Below, piece after piece: positions 23,923-34,470 of a stretch of DNA of 64,000 bases (its first letter is position 1; every line of letters begins with the position of its first letter). Source of the stretch: Chamaecyparis obtusa (taxonomy: Eukaryota; Streptophyta; Pinopsida; Cupressales; Cupressaceae); contig BSBK01000970.1 in NCBI GenBank assembly GCA_027943335.1, positions 2,993,501 to 3,057,500 of the forward strand, in the 5' to 3' direction. Made by a program: the position numbers and the translations under genes. The notes beneath the pieces are model-generated. The model saw only the letters and a program-made list of their open reading frames with translations. It searched no databases and was not told where the DNA came from.

Positions 23923-24325
23923 TTTAAAAACTTTCAAGAAAATACAATTAGCAGGTTTAGAGCCAAATTATGCAACCTTTCACAATATCCTCCATGTTTG
24001 TGTTAGAATGGATTTGAAAACATGGTATAGACATCCATTAAAGCATAGACAAAATGTGGCATATTCCTAAAAAAAATTGTGGTACGAGGCTTGCAATAAT
24101 TGCAAGATGTGCATAAAAAGGATTTGTTGAAAGATTTTTTGAAATTGAAGAGAAATTTATTTTTTGATTCGATTGTGTAGAATATTTTTACATCAAATTT
24201 CAAGAAAATGCAATTGGTGGGTGTAAAGACAAACTCAACAACCTTTTCCATCATCCTCCCATCATGTGACAAAATGGGAGCTTCGGAATCGGGAATGGAC
24301 ATCTATGAAATAATAATGAAGGTAG
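23923..24325 (+). pseudogene. PPR (pentatricopeptide repeat) gene fragment
   Basis: PPR proteins bind organellar RNA through ~35-residue helical repeats. Two repeat-like blocks are readable on the plus strand. At about 23923-24000: TFKKIQLAGLEPNYATFHNI followed by LHVCVRMD. At about 24198-24310: FKKMQLVGVKTNSTTFSIIL then PSCDKMGASESGMDI. Both match the plant consensus F..MQ..GV.PN..TF..IL.AC..MG.LE.G..IH. They lie ~270 bp apart, somewhat short of a usual ~100-residue P-L-S triplet. The sequence between them is full of stops and shifts, so this is a relic. No signal peptide or start could be identified. Confidence 0.75.
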
Positions 24326-24949
24326 AATCTCCCAAATATTATGATTGGAGACTATGAAGCTTTTGATGGAGACTTTTTACATGGTGAAGGATACCTGAAA
24401 GGGAGAGATGGTGCCCAACTAACACCTATAGTAGCAGCCTTTGCATGCTTCCACCTTGATGTCATATGTACATCCAGGGAAATCCTCCCACCTCTCTCAG
24501 TAAATATGTCTTCAATTTTGTTATGTCTAGCTTCTTGTTTTGTTTCAGTTGTTTGCAAGATGACTCTTTTTTATGAGGGGTGGGGGGTGAGGATGACGTA
24601 CTCAACAAAAGTGTAGTTATAGTTGACTAAATAAATATTTTTATATATTCTAATAGAAGTGCTTAGTTCTCAAATGTGTATGGTTGGTAGTTGGCAGTTG
24701 CTAGTAGATGGTAGTCTTAGATGACCTAGTAAATTATTTATTTATTGATGGTTGTAGTCAAGATACCTCTCTCTTGGTTGATTGTACTTACTTATAAACA
24801 TTGGAATGGAGTATGTGCTCTATATTTTTGGAAACTATATTTGTGTGTGATGTTTCATGTTGTAAGTTCTATTCTAGTTTAATGTGTATTAAATAATTAA
24901 TCTTATTGGAGTAATCAAACTTCATCAAGGAACTTATATATTTTTTATG
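24326..24949. other. Intergenic DNA, nothing recognised
   Basis: A 91-codon plus frame at 24341-24616 and its antisense partner have no family motif. Confidence 0.4.
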
Positions 24950-25600
24950 CATTTTGACTTATGGTAGCCAAAATGGTTAAAGTCTCTTACTGCCTTGATT
25001 TTTCTTTTCCTAGGGATGACCAAAACTAAATGTTTCTCATTGTTCACCTTTGATTCCTCCTTTCTATGGATCATATATTTCTCTATAAAAAAATTGAGAT
25101 CTTTTACTTTGATTTGGATTTGTTTATTCTTTCAATAAACTTTAATGCTTTAGTCACATCCATATCCTTTCCTATATGTTCATCTCACTTTTCATAGTTA
25201 TTTAAAGCGGTCTTGAAGGAAAATACTCCAAAAAACTCCTTGAAAGGTAACTAACTTGTATAAGAATGGATTGTCCTATTATAAAAGTGTTGAATGTAGG
25301 TAAGTGATCATCCCAAGTTTTAGGGAACTTGTATAGTCTTTTGAATTGCACCATGGTCTTTTTGACTTTTATTTGTGGGTGAAAACTAGTACTATTTGCT
25401 AGCTTTGAGCCTTATACCCATCATGCTCATCAAATTGGATCAAAATTTACCAACAAAACTTGTATCTCTATCTAAAATAATGGACTTACAATAATTAATA
25501 ATCTAGTGATTGTATCAAATTTAGTCTTTGTCTTAAGAAAAATAGCAAGGAAAATAGACAATCCTTTTACAGATTGCAATAGGTTTTGTAATGCCTCATG
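24950..25600 (-). pseudogene. Ty3/gypsy integrase relic
   Basis: Read leftward with several frame changes: SIILDRDTSFVGKF then SNLMSMMGIRLKAS (integrase core ..SDRD..F...FW), FHPQIKVKKTMVQFKRLYKF (HPQTDGQTE region), PKTWDDHLPTF (W...LP..E) and SRSFLEYFPSRPL (SPFE..YG..P). Further left, KALKFIERINKSKSK matches the linker after the core. The order and sense are those of a gypsy integrase on the minus strand. No LTRs belonging to it were identified, so it is a fragment. Catalytic residues are only partly preserved. Confidence 0.6.
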
Positions 25601-26480
25601 ATTGGACTAGTAGCTAATAGCTTCCCTAATTTCACACCCATCCAAATTGATTCCTTAATTATCCCATGGCTGCAAAGAAGCATATCTATGGAAAAGTATT
25701 GATAGATTAAGTATGCCAAAGTCGAGTAGTTTTGAATGCCTTAATTTGTTGTTGCTACTATTGCTAGAGAAATGTATTTTTTCTTATAATGTATCAACAT
25801 TTAGAGTTTCCATACAAATCCAGTTGTACCCTAGGTTGTCTTATAGCCATGCTTTAGAATTGATCATCCCCCTTCCTATTTTTCCAGTAGCTAATCACTC
25901 CCCTATTATTGATTTTGATTTTCTGTAAGTTTTGGATTAGTAGCTTTCCATTTTTTTGGTTAAGTGGTTGGTATTTATACCAAGCTTTAATGGCACACAT
26001 AAATATATTTAGAGTATCATCATTGTAAGCAAGGGCTAGATGAATAGTCATCTCAGAAGAGTAAGAAGGATTATTGAGTAGCTTATCAAGTTTTGGGGTT
26101 GCTTTCACATTGCAAGGACTAGGAAATTTTCAATTAGTGAGCGAATTCTTTTTCACTTGGCATCACATTTGGGCCTAATCTCAAGGGATGAAAATATTTG
26201 AGACTAGGGACAAGAATTATGCTCATAGAAACTTAATAGGACAAGGATGGAAAAGAGGAGGAACAACGATTCTGGGAGTAGTGCAATGAGAAGCAAGAGT
26301 AAGGGAGTAGTAGGTTGATTTAATGACTAAATCATTAAATCTCTTAAGAAGTGGCAACAACCGATTGGGGAATTTCTCTTAAGAAGTAGTAGAAGCGCAT
26401 AGGACAATTTCTCTATATCTGGCTCCCTCATCCAATCATGGTTAGGGATGACTTTAAGAAACCCGCTCCTAAGAAAAGGT
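25601..26480. other. Intergenic DNA; may hold more decayed pol sequence
   Basis: An 84-codon minus frame at 25854-26108 has no motif I can name. Similarity to the integrase relic fades near 25600. Confidence 0.35.
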
Positions 26481-26499
26481 GTAAAATCCTCATGAATCT

Positions 26500-26698
26500 T
26501 ACATTATTTTTTGGGGGGAATTTTCATATTGACGAAGATTTTTTTTTCAAAGTAGGGGAAAAAATTAGTTTGTATAGGTGATTTTTTTCCTACCATAGGA
26601 AAACTCCTTAAAATCTAGGTGATTAATTCATTAATGTGGGGGAAAATATATAATGTATGAGGCAATTTTTTTTCTTTTGAAGGAAAATATATATAATT
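26500..26698. repeat. Short local repeat (~50 bp), left of element D
   Basis: AT-rich units of the type 'atgaggcaattttttttcttttgaaggaaaatatat' recur here and resume at 30144-30230 on the other side of the inserted LTR element. The element therefore landed inside this repeat. Confidence 0.6.
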
Positions 26699-27080
26699 TG
26701 TTAGAGTAATAAATTGTTTGCTTATTAATTGAATCATATTGATTTAATTATTAAGTCGCTTATTACCTCTTTCAGCTTAAGCTAAATTTTAGGCATATAA
26801 TAATTAATTGATTTATTAATTATTATTATGCAACCTAGGGTTTTACCTTTTTAGGATTTTTGATCTCCTTTTATAAGGATTGATCTCATAACACTTTGTA
26901 ACCCTTTCTAACATTTCATTATTGATTGCAACTTTTGTTTTTTCACATCAAGGATTTCTCCTCTCTTGTGGATCCATACAATCAGGTCTCCATAGATGTT
27001 TGCTTCTCTCTCTTTCTGTGATAGGTGTTTATGTGCAGGTGTTCTTGGGAGCTGTGGGTTGTTTTTCATCAACTCCAATA
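26699..27080 (+). repeat. 5' LTR of element D
   Basis: Begins TGTTAGAGTAATAAATTG and ends CTCCAATA; the partner ends CTCCAACA, so the terminal CA has changed to TA here. Contains 'cctttttaggatttttgatc' and 'ataacactttgtaaccc' blocks shared with the 3' copy. Confidence 0.92.
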
Positions 27081-27093
27081 TGGTATCAGAGCT
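27081..27093 (+). other. Primer-binding site of element D (initiator Met type)
   Basis: TGGTATCAGAGCT lies with no spacer after the 5' LTR. Confidence 0.9.
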
Positions 27094-27189
27094 TTAGATC
27101 TTCTTTCCCCTGTCCTCTTCCTGAGAGATTCGACTGTGTTCATCAGATCTATGTTTTTAGAGAGGGTTTTCTATCAAATCTGGGGGGAC

Positions 27190-27452
27190 CTTTTTTTTTG
27201 GTCATCTTGGCTTCAAACGGACCTCACAATTGCATTCAGAGTGTCCAAGAACCCTAATATCCATATAAAATTTGTCCAATTTGGACAAAGTTGGAATCTA
27301 TGAGAAAAAAATTGCATTCGACCTCGACACAGAGCTCGAGACAATCACTATTTTTTGGAGCACTTTTGGCCCAAACAAACCTCACAATTATGTCCAGAAG
27401 GCCCAAGATAGTCAAAATTCATATAAGACTTGTCAATTTTTGACAAGTTGGC
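27190..27452 (+). repeat. Two-copy internal repeat of element D (~105 bp each)
   Basis: Copies at about 27190-27295 and 27348-27452 share 'cctcacaatt', 'tccagaaggcccaag'-like and 'cttgtcaatttttgacaag'-like blocks, the last of which is a small inverted repeat (TTGTCAA/TTGACAA) in copy 2 and TTGTCCAATTTGGACAA in copy 1. The pairing is kept although the bases differ. Confidence 0.7.
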
Positions 27453-27709
27453 CTCTGACGCAAATTTTTTTGTGTACCAGGGTCGTACGACCCTAGCATG
27501 CACTCTGTGGCACGTACAATGAATACAAAAAATATATATATATAATTTTTTTAGGAGGCCACCACCACTCTACCCATGGGCCACCCGTGCTTCACTCGCC
27601 ACCCACCTGCACTCCACTCAGGAGCCACCGCAAGTGGCGGCATTGCCGCCGGCAGTCTGCAAACCGCGTAGTCCGCCGATAGTCTGTAAACCATCAGCGG
27701 CCCCATTGC

Positions 27710-27770
27710 AGTGACCACTAGTGGTCACTATTAGTAGTGACCATCCAATGTGACCAACTGGTTAACCAGT
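27710..27770. repeat. Two perfect palindromes in a GC-richer patch of element D
   Basis: GTGACCACTAGTGGTCAC (27711-27728, extendable by one base pair) and ACTGGTTAACCAGT (27757-27770) are perfect palindromes 28 bp apart, at the end of a locally GC-rich patch (27550-27710). They could form short cruciforms, RNA hairpins or dimeric protein sites; which is unknown. Confidence 0.8.
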
Positions 27771-27829
27771 AGTTAAGGGCTTGTAAACAACAGTTAGTTT
27801 TTTTTTTACAGCTTCTTCTTCGACAGGCA

Positions 27830-28690
27830 GGCGATGTTTTGGGCATAACTCGTGCATACGAGATCAGTTTTGGGAGAATGAGATATTGTCAGAAAGGTAA
27901 TTCCAAGACAAATGATTTTTTTCTAGTGTGGTTCCTTGATTTATCCATTAATGATTCATTTATTGCATTCAAAGGTAGAGGTTTTCCAGCTAGCTTGCAT
28001 CTCAGCCCTCCTACGCTCTGGGTTCGATATCTTTCACATCCGGGCTTCATTTTCTTCGAATGATATACTGTCAGAAATATATTTCCGAGCCCAATCCATT
28101 TTTTCTGGTATGGTTTTTTTATTTTTCCATTTTGATGCTCTTTTTTTCTATCAAAGTCAAATGTTCTCTGTGATCTTGGCATTTCAGACCTCCTGCATTC
28201 CAGGATTCATTTCTCTTGCATCCGGGCTCCGTTTTTGGCAAACAAGATATTGCTGGAAAGCTCTTTCTGAACTTTTATCATATCTGATGGTTTTATGTGT
28301 GATTCTATCCTTTTGATGACTTCACCCATCTTCAGATCCTTCCAGACACCTTCTTTGGGCCCTCCAGCATAACTATTGGTTTTTTGCTCATAGCTTGAGC
28401 ATATGGTGTCGAAATTTGGCAAACGAGATATCGTCAGAAAGCTGATTCTGAGATCTTTCTAGATCATGAGGTTATATTTTTTAGTTTTATTTTTTTGATG
28501 GTTTTTTCCTCTGTCAAAGCTAGATCTTCAGTTCTGCACTCCGGGAGCTCTATCTTGCACATCTGGACTCCATTTTTAGAAAATGATATATCATTGGAAA
28601 TCTTGTTCAGATGGATTTTCAATGTTGTGAGTCATTTTTCCAGATTCTACTCTAGGTTCTTTTATTTAGATTCTTTCTTTTTTGCAGTCT
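27830..28690 (+). repeat. Five degenerate ~180-bp tandem units inside element D
   Basis: A core of the type TTTGGCAAACGAGATATCGT followed by CAGAAAGCT recurs at 27867, 28049, 28231, 28411 and 28571, i.e. spacings of about 182, 182, 180 and 160. In at least three units it is preceded by a 'ctcctgcatcccgggattc..tcttgcatccgggctccattttt'-like segment. The units are diverged but clearly tandem. No long open frame is conserved between them, so they look like non-coding structural or regulatory sequence. Confidence 0.75.
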
Positions 28691-29745
28691 AGTGGATATC
28701 TTGGTTGTTACAAGTCTTGGGATCTCTTCCCTTTGAGGGATGGCTTGTCTTAGGCTGTTCTTTTGTTTCAGCAGCCTTCAATCTTCTTTGAGCAATGTGT
28801 ACTTCACTTTTGTAGCATTCTTTGATGCACACACACTGAGATAAAGTGTCATTCTATTGCATGTATGGGATCTTGCACATGTTCTTACTTTATGTACTTG
28901 CACTCCATATTAAAGTGCCAGGGGGGTTTGATGTTTGCCTTTGTTTTCCATCTTCTTTTGTCATGTGAGCATTCCTCTAATGAAATTAGCCTCAGGTATC
29001 TCTATATGTGTTTGTACTCTCTCTACACATTCGATGTTTCAGATTCTTCTTCATCACATAATTCATATTGGATGATCTTTTCAGTGTACCTGTCATTACT
29101 ACCTTGTCAATAGTATGGGAGGGTTTCTACTGTTGGTTCTACTAATTCCTTGGTTTGATAGTGTGAGCTATGTATTCAATATTTGATCCTATGTACTAGG
29201 TGGTTGCAGTGGCTGGGTACCTATGCATTCCGATGAGATGGATCATTTACCATATGGACAGTCTTTTCTTTCCTATTTTTGGATGCACTCTTCCAGCTTT
29301 GATTGATCAGATCTTCAAGCTTTTGGTGTTTGTGCCATCTATATCTTCGAGTTTAGGTGTTTGCCTTTGTTTGCCTCCTAATTCGAGTAGTGTCATTTGA
29401 GGGAACTCATGCAGATTATAGTCTTCTCTACCTGGTCATATTTCTATGGAGGATCTTTAGATTAGCAGTTACTTCTTGACAGAGTTTGCATCTTCTTGCT
29501 TCAGTGGTATTCTACATGTTCATTCTCATTCCTATTTTCTAGAACATTCCTAGTTTTGGAGGCTTCTTCAGTCCTTCAGACTAGTCTTTGTCTCTTTTTG
29601 GATTAGAGTTTTTCCCATGTGGTTTTCTCTATTTCTTTGCTTTGTAGAGACTCTCTGTTGTACTTGGGTACCTGATTAGGCCTTTTGTTGCCAGGACCCA
29701 TTTGCTTTCAGTTGTTCTTTCTAGGTTTTTAGGTTCTCCCAAAGT

Positions 29746-29761
29746 TTATCTTAAGGGGGGG
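29746..29761 (+). other. Polypurine tract of element D
   Basis: AAGGGGGGG ends immediately before the 3' LTR (TGTTAGAG at 29762). Confidence 0.8.
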
Positions 29762-30143
29762 TGTTAGAGTAATAAAGTGTTTTCTTATTAATTGAATCAT
29801 ATTGATTTAATTATTAAGTCACTTATTACCTCTTTCGGCTTAAGCTAAACTTTAGGCATATAATAATTAATTGCTTTATTAATTATTATTATGTAACCTA
29901 GGGTTTTACCTTTTTAGGTTTTTTGATCTCCTTTTATAAGGATTGATCTCATAACACTTTGTAACATTTTCTGACATTTCATTATTGATTGCAACTTTTG
30001 TTTTTGTACATCAATGATTTCTCCTCTATCATGGATCCATACAATCAGGTCTCCATAGCCGTTTGCTTCTCTCTCTTTCTGTGACAGGTGTTTGCGTGCA
30101 AGTGTTCTTGGGAGCTGTGGGTTGTTTTTCATCAACTCCAACA
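29762..30143 (+). repeat. 3' LTR of element D
   Basis: 382-bp partner of 26699-27080, same length, followed by the target duplication TAATT. Confidence 0.92.
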
Positions 30144-30614
30144 TAATTTATGAGGTGAAGTTTTTTCTTTTGAAGGATAATATATATAATGTATGAGGTG
30201 AATGTTTTTCCTGCAAATGAAAAAAAATTAATTGTATTGACGAGTATTATCTATTAATAACCACTTTTCAATAGTTGTCACTTGTCATGTGGCCCAATGC
30301 CAAATGGAAATTGATCACTGATCAGAGACATCACTCTGCATGATGTTATTGATAAGCGCAACCACTATGATGTGAACCTAACATCCATCTACCATTCAAT
30401 GATTATAGATCAACGGTTGAAGTTTTATTTTGGGCTGAATGTCTTGAAGGAAACATTAATCTTCTGCAAGTATCTAAAATGGTGACATGTATCCCTTCGC
30501 CCATTCACCCACTTGTAATCAACATTAAATAAATGTCTTCTCACTGTCAGTGAGATTCTCTATCTTTGATCCACTTTGCATGCACCACTTCCAATTTGGT
30601 ACTGACGATATTAC
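30144..30614. other. Insertion flank with one unit of the 'cggttga' dispersed array
   Basis: 30144-30230 continues the AT-rich repeat interrupted by element D. A segment at about 30391-30495 (GATCAACGGTTGAAG, then TTTTGGGCTGAATG, ending GGTGACATGT) matches units found right of copia-2 at 51657-52820. The array therefore spans the copia-2 insertion site. Confidence 0.55.
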
Positions 30615-30778
30615 TGTTGGAGATTTGCCAGCAAGCTAGTGCTAACTGTATATTTATCATTGATGACAACATATGGTAAGTAGCATGTGTGGAAGACTTG
30701 TGCAGTAAGATTTTAGTATATGTAGCATGGACATGTTATTAGCATGATATCATGGATGCAGAGGTTAACTGTTAGTAT
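30615..30778 (+). repeat. 5' LTR of copia-2, part 1
   Basis: Matches 50210-50370 of the 3' LTR, up to ...GTTAGTAT, where element E is inserted. Confidence 0.9.
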
Positions 30779-31786
30779 TGTACACACAAAAGTAGTGCAC
30801 TTCTCTAAGTCATTACATCAAAGGAAATCCATGAAAGGCAAACCTTCAATAGCGACCTAGAGCTCTCTATGTATGGAGTTGCAAGATTGTAAAATTGCTC
30901 TTAGCTAGAGCTAATAAACTTATGACCTTTCTAGTCAACCACACAATGAGAGATTCCAAAATTGAAGACAAGGCCAAGAGTGTCAATATCCCCAAAGAAT
31001 CAAATGGAAATGCAATGCAAGTAAGCTAAGAATGAGGATGCAAGCTAGTCTATGAAAATGAAAGTGCAAACTAGGCTATGAAAGGAAAGTACAAGTCTTA
31101 CAAAACCTCCCTAATTAGACTAGATGAAGATTAATCTATAGCATAAAGAAAGTCTATACTAAGAATGCCATGATTATGCAACTATGAAAGCAAGAAAGCA
31201 AGCTAAATGAAATGCAACAACAATGTCTTCAAAGCTTGAATGCAAGAATGTCTTCAAAGAGCTCCAAATGACCTAGAAAACCTACAACATAACATTAGCA
31301 TAAAAGAGATGGATATGCAAAATGAGGAAGAGAGCTCTTCTTTTATAGAAAATGAAAAGGAATGGGCCATGGAGATTAAGAGGCAAAAGATTTAATCAAC
31401 GGTGGAGCATCAAAGAGGAGAAATCCATGTGCACAAGTATCCTCCAATGGGAAAATAAGAGTTGACTTTTGTGTCCATATGAGACAAAAAGTGTTTTTTC
31501 TTCTTTTTATAAAATAGGAATAGTACTTTATTTGTGCAACTTAGGATAAGAGGAAAAGTGGGGGCTTTTTATTTATTAAAAGGGGAGGAAATATTTCTTT
31601 TAAATAAATAAAGACTTAGGATAAAATGGTTAGCCCAAGGAAAATAATCAAAAATGATAAAATAGGATTTGATCAAGGAAATTGATATTATTGAAAAATG
31701 CTAATTTTTGAAAATATTGATTCAGGGATTTGATAAATTGCTGAATGGGGGCCCAAAGTCTAGGTGACCATTTTAGGGTGCATACA
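30779..31786 (-). repeat. 3' LTR of element E
   Basis: Near-identical partner of 33462-34470. Read on the minus strand it starts TGTATGCACCCTAAAATGG, close to the LTR start TGTAGACACTAAAAAATGG of element C. Confidence 0.88.
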
Positions 31787-31799
31787 TTTGCCCCTCTTT
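31787..31799 (-). other. Polypurine tract of element E
   Basis: TTTGCCCCTCTTT in plus reading, AAAGAGGGGCAAA in minus reading, immediately adjacent to the LTR. Element C has AAAGAGGGGCATT in the same position. Confidence 0.7.
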
Positions 31800-31938
31800 G
31801 ACTAATGTGTGATCATTCTGGGAACACATGTGGTCAAAGAAGAATTGAAATGTGAGATCGATTTGGGATCACAAAATAATCCAGATGTGTGATCATTCTG
31901 GGAACATGCCAGGACAAAAATAAACCGTCTGAAATACA

Positions 31939-32092
31939 AGACCAATCACCATTGTTGTTAAGTGATAGTCAAGTCTGAAATCAAAAAGACAAGATCAACA
32001 CCGTTGCTGTTAAGTGATAATCAAGTCTAAAAATAAGAGATAAGAATCAAAAGACAAGATCAACACCGTTGCTATTAAGTGATAATCAAGTC
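31939..32092. repeat. Three-copy internal repeat of element E
   Basis: Copies of about 37-41 bp at 31939-31975, 31988-32027 and 32052-32092 share CACCGTTGCTGTTAAGTGAT and AATCAAGTC. Just outside, TGTGATCATTCTGGGAACA occurs twice (31808 and 31888). They lie near the 3' end of the element in its inferred sense. Confidence 0.75.
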
Positions 32093-33340
32093 CCAAAATA
32101 AAAATCTCAAGCTCAGATGAATGATAAAGTTGAATCAAAGATTTGAAGCTGATAGGTACTGCCCCCTCGGAATCAAAATCGAAATCAGGTAGAGGAGAAA
32201 CAGTAAATTGATAAACTTGATCAAAGCACTAGAAATCATAATCGAAGGTGTAGGATAATAGGATAACCATTAGGTAGTGAAAACATGCCCCAGTGATGAA
32301 AGAGATGAAAAGAAATGGGGTGAATGGAAGAATAGAAGTGTGAAAGACATGAAAAAGAAGAAATTCCATCAAAGATCGAAGAATTATGCCCCAAAAGGTT
32401 AGTCAACTGCACAGAAGAAAGAGAAATTTTGAAATGAGATTTTCACTATCAAGATGATCTCGAATTTCAATTTCAAATCTGAAAATGGATCCAGGACGTC
32501 AAAATTAGCTAGAGGTGCAATTTTTGCACAATTTCGAGGTGTTTTGAAAATTAGGTCAAAAAGTCAAAATGCTATAGACAAGAAGAAAAAAGACATGATC
32601 GAAGAAAAGGAAAGGCAAGCACAGTTGACTGATAGGTCCATGAAAGATGAAAAAGGAGATCTCTCTCCATATGCAAGATGCAAAGCTAATCTAATATGAA
32701 CCTAGGAATGCAAGCTACTATGAAAGTGGTTGACTTGTAAGGTCACAACGCTTATAGACATCTAATTATCATCATCGAGCATTATTGGTAGCATCATAAG
32801 ATCATAAAATACACACTAGTATGACTATGTGAATATGAATATGATCTATATCAAATAGAGATGTGGGAATCCCACCTAGGCACCAAAGACATGTAGGTCA
32901 AGATGACTAGTGCAGTGAGATTACCTAAGTTTGTTGTGGTGAGATTATACTTGTATCAAGACACATGAAAGTTAGGGTAGCTATAAGCATGCAGTTGTAT
33001 AAAAAAATAGTCAAGGATAATATCTTGTCAATCCCTAGTGTCAAGTAAGACCAGCATAAATGCTCATGATAGTTAGGGTCAACAAAATATACCCACAAGC
33101 AGATAAAGAAATAAAACATGTTCTCATACCCTCAATCTTCTAGCTATGCATCATTGAAAACTTCTCAGGGAGAAACCACTCATCAAAAAAATCCTCATAG
33201 ATAGCACACAAAGAAAAATAAAGTCAACATATCTCAATCGAGTTGATTGTTTAAGTGTGTGTGTGTTGGTCATAGAGTCAAATTTTGAGTAGAAAATTTG
33301 CCAATGAATGATATCGCATCATACTAGATTGTGGGTAGGA
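32093..33340. other. Interior of element E, no gene recognised
   Basis: An 81-codon plus frame at 32454-32699 runs against the inferred transcript sense and has no motif. Nothing resembling gag, protease or RT is visible on either strand. Confidence 0.5.
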
Positions 33341-33348
33341 TACTTGAT

Positions 33349-33418
33349 AAGTGTTGAGAAACACTTGACGCTAGGGTAGTGTTAAAAAACACTATTTGGG
33401 TGGTGTTGAAAAACACCG
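33349..33418. repeat. Three consecutive short hairpins in the leader of element E
   Basis: AAGTGTT-GAGA-AACACTT (33349-33366), TAGTGTT-AAAA-AACACTA (33377-33394) and GGTGTT-GAAA-AACACC (33402-33417) are perfect stems of 7, 7 and 6 bp, each with a four-base loop, centred 28 and 24 bp apart. The outer pair varies (A-T, T-A, G-C), so pairing is conserved while sequence changes. In the inferred minus sense they lie about 45-115 bases after the 5' LTR, where retroelements often keep dimerisation or packaging signals. That role is inference. Confidence 0.8.
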
Positions 33419-33461
33419 TTTGCAAGATGTCCTAAAGACCAACGCATCCTAAAGACCAAAA

Positions 33462-34470
33462 TGTACACACAAAAGTAGTGCACTTCTCTAAGTCATTACA
33501 TCAAAGGAAATCCATGAAAGGCAAACCTTCAATAGTGACCTAGAGCTCTCTATGTATGGAGTTGCAAGATTGTAAAATTGCTCTCAACTAGAGCTAATAA
33601 ACTTATGACCTTGCTAGTCAACCACAAAATGAGAGATTCCAAAATTGAAGACAAGGGCAAAAGTGCCAATATCCCCAAAGAATCAAATGGAAATGCAATG
33701 CAAGTAAGCTAAGAATGAGGATGCAAGCTAGTCTATGAAAATGAAAGTGCAAACTAGGCTATGAAAGGAAAGTACAAGTCTTACAAAGCCTCCCTAATTA
33801 GACTAGATGAAGATTAATCTATAGCATAAAGAAAGTCTATACTAAGAATGCCATGATTATGCAACTATGAAAGCAAGAAAGAAAGCTAAATGAAATGCAA
33901 CAACAATGTCTTCAAAGCTTGAATGCAAGAATGTCTTCAAAGAGCTCCAAATGACCTAGAAAACCTGCAGCATAACATTAGCATAAAAGAGATGGATATG
34001 CAAAATGAGGAAGAGAGCTCTTCTTTTATAGAAAATGAAAAGGAATGGACCATGGAGATTAAGAGGAAAAAGATTTAATCAATGGTGGAGCATCAAAGAG
34101 GAGCAATCCATGTGCACAAGTATCCTCCAATGGGAAAATAAGAGTTGACTTTTGTGTCCATATGAGACAAAAAATACTTTTTCTTCTTTTTTATAAAATA
34201 AGAATAGTACTTTATTTGTACAACTTAGGATAAGAGGAAAAGTGGGGGATTTTTATTTATTAAAAGGGGAGGAAATATTCCTTTTAAATAAATAAAGACT
34301 TAGGATAAAATGGTTAGCCTAAGGCAAATAATCAAAAATGATAAAATAGGATTTGATCAAGGAAATTGATATTATTGAAAAATGCTGATTTTTAAAAATA
34401 TTGATTCAGAGATTTGATAAATTGTTGAATGAGGGCCCAAAGTCTAGGTGACCATTTTAGGGTGCATACA
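33462..34470 (-). repeat. 5' LTR of element E
   Basis: 1,009-bp partner of 30779-31786. Just inside it, an ~18-bp motif (CCTAAAGACCAA type) is repeated in tandem at 33431-33459. Confidence 0.88.

Larger units (their letters stand above)
26699..30143 (+). mobile_element. Non-autonomous LTR retrotransposon (element D), 3.4 kb
   Basis: Two 382-bp LTRs (26699-27080 and 29762-30143; TGTTAGAGTAAT to CTCCAACA), a perfect 5-bp target duplication TAATT (26694-26698 and 30144-30148), an initiator Met primer site touching the 5' LTR, and a polypurine tract touching the 3' LTR. The 2.68-kb interior has no gag or pol motif in any frame. It consists largely of internal repeats (27190-27452 and 27830-28690). 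It must therefore use enzymes from another element. Orientation is plus, from the positions of the primer site and purine tract. Confidence 0.92.
30779..34470 (-). mobile_element. Non-autonomous LTR retrotransposon (element E), 3.7 kb, inserted in the copia-2 5' LTR
   Basis: LTRs of 1,008 and 1,009 bp (30779-31786 and 33462-34470), TGTACACACA to GTGCATACA in plus reading. The interior is only 1,675 bp with no gag or pol motif. Flanks AGTAT (30774-30778) and AGTAC (34471-34475) are a target duplication with one change; the intact copia-2 3' LTR reads AGTAC at this site. Orientation is inferred as minus because AAAGAGGGGCAAA (minus sense, 31799-31787) abuts the left LTR and resembles the purine tract of element C. 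No standard primer site was recognised: the minus sequence after the 5' LTR is TTTTGGTCTTTAGGATG. Confidence 0.85.

Noticed and set aside
24003..24302. 99-codon minus-strand frame
   Set aside because: Antisense to the PPR relic; no motif of its own.
27889..28422. Overlapping frames of 71-126 codons on both strands in element D
   Set aside because: They fall in the ~180-bp tandem repeat, open on both strands, and show no domain.
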